The notes under the pieces: generated by a model
The model's input: the letters and a program-made list of their open reading frames with translations, nothing else
Told to the model about the DNA's origin: nothing
Databases searched by the model: none
Translations under genes and position numbers: made by a program
Shown: in pieces, positions 62,707-64,000 of the stretch
Position numbering within the stretch: position 1 is the stretch's first letter
Layout: every line of letters begins with the position of its first letter
Source: Aricia agestis
Taxonomy: Eukaryota; Arthropoda; Insecta; Lepidoptera; Lycaenidae
Direction of reading: 5' to 3'
Assembly (NCBI RefSeq): GCF_905147365.1
Contig: NC_056406.1
Span: forward strand, 2,678,501-2,742,500
DNA: 64,000 nt

Positions 62707-63200
62707 AGATCAGTGCGAGATAAATAGGAATCATCTATGAAACAATCTAAAAGACTTTTGTATGCTTTACATACATTTTCATAAAGTTTGTGAATCTGGG
62801 GATGTTCAGACTGCATCAATTAGTTTAAGTTGTGCAATATTTCAAGCGAAAACTCCAATGAAAGGAGAACGGGCGGAATGTACCCACCGACCAATAACGA
62901 CCAGGCATATGTCGTTAGAAAGCTCTTTTCGTGACTATCATTTGTTATTATGGGGGCTAGTCTCAATTCGTTGTGGGAAAAAAGTTATAACTACTTAAAT
63001 GATATCTTTTGAAATAAAAGTTGTTAATTCTAGATATCTAAAAATACAGTTTTTGTGTGGACTCCAAATACTTGCAGCGTTATAATATTAAGTATGAAGT
63101 CAGTCAAATCGTGAAAAAGAAACTTAAAATAAAAAAAAGACATAGTTACGATAGTTTAATATTGTACGATAGTTTTCGAACAGAATCCTTATTACTTAAA
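62707..63200. other. Spacer
   Basis: Between two transposon relics. A plus-strand 78-codon frame at 62762-62998 has no recognisable domain. Confidence 0.3.
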
Positions 63201-63202
63201 AG

Positions 63203-64000
63203 CTAGTGATCAATGTTGTCTACGATTACATCATTTAAAAATGCTGCTGGAGGATTGAACACGTCTTCATGCCTTGTGTAACCAATGTACCATATTATTG
63301 ACGTTATGTGTGCACAGCTGCCTACCGTTCTTCGCCCAGTCAAACAAGTGCAGTAATAGTGACATATTGCATTAATACCGATTTGATCCCTGTCTATTAA
63401 AATATTACAGTAATATGTTCTCGATCTAACATGTCTGGACTGAATGCGTCCCCTTAATAGCCAACTATTTTGAGGCATATTGTATAACTGCATGTCACCG
63501 CGTGCATCCTCCCTAAATACTTCTATCATATACAAGCCGTTTTGTATGTGTTCACCGCAATAAGATTTTGCAAGTTTCACTTGATAGGAACCCAATGCAA
63601 ACATTTGAATGTCATGTTCTGTGACTCGCGGAAAGTCTTGCAATTCAAGCTCATTTGCATCTATTCTCGTAAAAGCAACCCTTTGCCTATTAAGGTTATT
63701 TTTCATTCACATAATTGAATAAATGGTTGGGTAGATTAATATTTTGTTGTATTTTGTTCAATATGAACTCTGCATTAACGTTGTCAGTAACGGGATCACG
63801 AAAGGCATTTAATAGAGCACCTGCTATTTTGAAATCTGTGAATGCGTTAGGTAGCGTACAATTAAAATAATCTTGGCGTAGCAACTTAAAATCTCGTTTG
63901 AACCTCCCGTTTATGACTTCAATTACCCATCGACATATGGTAACCAGTCTTGATTTGTTGGCTTCATCAGTGGTTAATTGCGTTTCATTTCTCTGTTTCG
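63203..64000 (-). pseudogene. DDE_Tnp4-type transposase, C-terminal part with SWIM-like tail, runs off window
   Basis: From the right edge of the window the minus strand reads QLTTDEANKSRLVTICRWV then IEVINGRFKRDFK, the third catalytic block (Glu of the DDE triad) of DDE_Tnp_4-type (Harbinger/IS-like) transposases. It continues LRQDYFNCTLPNAFTDFKI to NYVNEK, where one base is lost in an A run (about 63697-63706) and the frame shifts. The second frame ends CHYYCTCLTGRRTVGSCAH then ITSIIWYIGYTRHEDVF, a CxC...CxH SWIM-like zinc-binding tail. The N-terminal part and the other catalytic residues lie beyond the window. Confidence 0.7.

Overview
This is nuclear DNA from an insect, almost certainly a moth or butterfly. 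It is AT-rich, genes are sparse and intron-split, and it is packed with repeat types typical of Lepidoptera: elements starting CTAATATTATAAATGCGAAAG and carrying TCTG runs, elements reading TTAGGGTTCCGTACCC, and a poly-A element with GGCCGGCTCGACCGG. It also holds mariner/Tc1, piggyBac, P-like and Harbinger-like debris. There is no sign of bacterial operons, CRISPR arrays or viral genomes.

Only a few host genes can be supported. (1) A four-exon gustatory-receptor-like gene at 20651-23069 (+) is complete and open, about 368 codons, with a dead mariner and a hairpin element in its last intron. (2) A single-exon carbonyl-reductase-type short-chain dehydrogenase lies at 34937-35794 (+). It is intact except that the catalytic Tyr is His. 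(3) A chymotrypsin-fold serine protease homologue lies at 51914-53641 (+). It has at least three exons, lacks the catalytic His and Asp, and its C-terminal part is missing. A hairpin element abuts one of its splice donors. (4) Two isolated exons look like pieces of genes with very long introns or lost partners: a 5'-nucleotidase/metallophosphoesterase-like start exon at 39976-40093 and a possible terminal exon at 7674-7760. A small membrane-anchored reading frame at 38614-38904 (-) is uncertain.

The rest is mobile DNA. From 1 to 13 kb there are LINE, Tc1, THAP/P-like, LTR-like and foldback remnants, plus several spacer-less palindromes (9854-9953, 10327-10384, 11642-11735). From 13 to 20 kb is mostly unannotated AT-rich DNA with SINE-like copies, a LINE end and tandem repeats. 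From 23 to 34 kb is a run of MITEs and nested SINE-like copies. From 36 to 37.4 kb a foldback element is split by a TTAA-flanked element. From 41 to 48 kb there are minus-strand transposon genes (a coiled-coil ORF, an insect transposon ORF with a SFDLQQ motif, a Myb/SANT exon, a P-like fragment with a 120-bp TA run). From 48.4 to 51.5 kb is a tandem array of three nearly identical 510-bp units carrying a tRNA-like B box, then a large inverted repeat. From 58 to 64 kb six kinds of transposon protein are packed on the minus strand (P-like, piggyBac, Ty3/gypsy integrase, zeste-type Myb/SANT, hAT-like, DDE_Tnp4 with a SWIM-like tail).

The most notable structural theme is a set of short foldback elements flanked by a 3-bp TAA or TTA duplication, the PIF/Harbinger target signature. 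One family occurs as a 195-bp near-perfect hairpin (52719-52913) and as a 1.5-kb form with related ends (2198-3692). All functions are inferred from motifs read by eye; no database search was possible.
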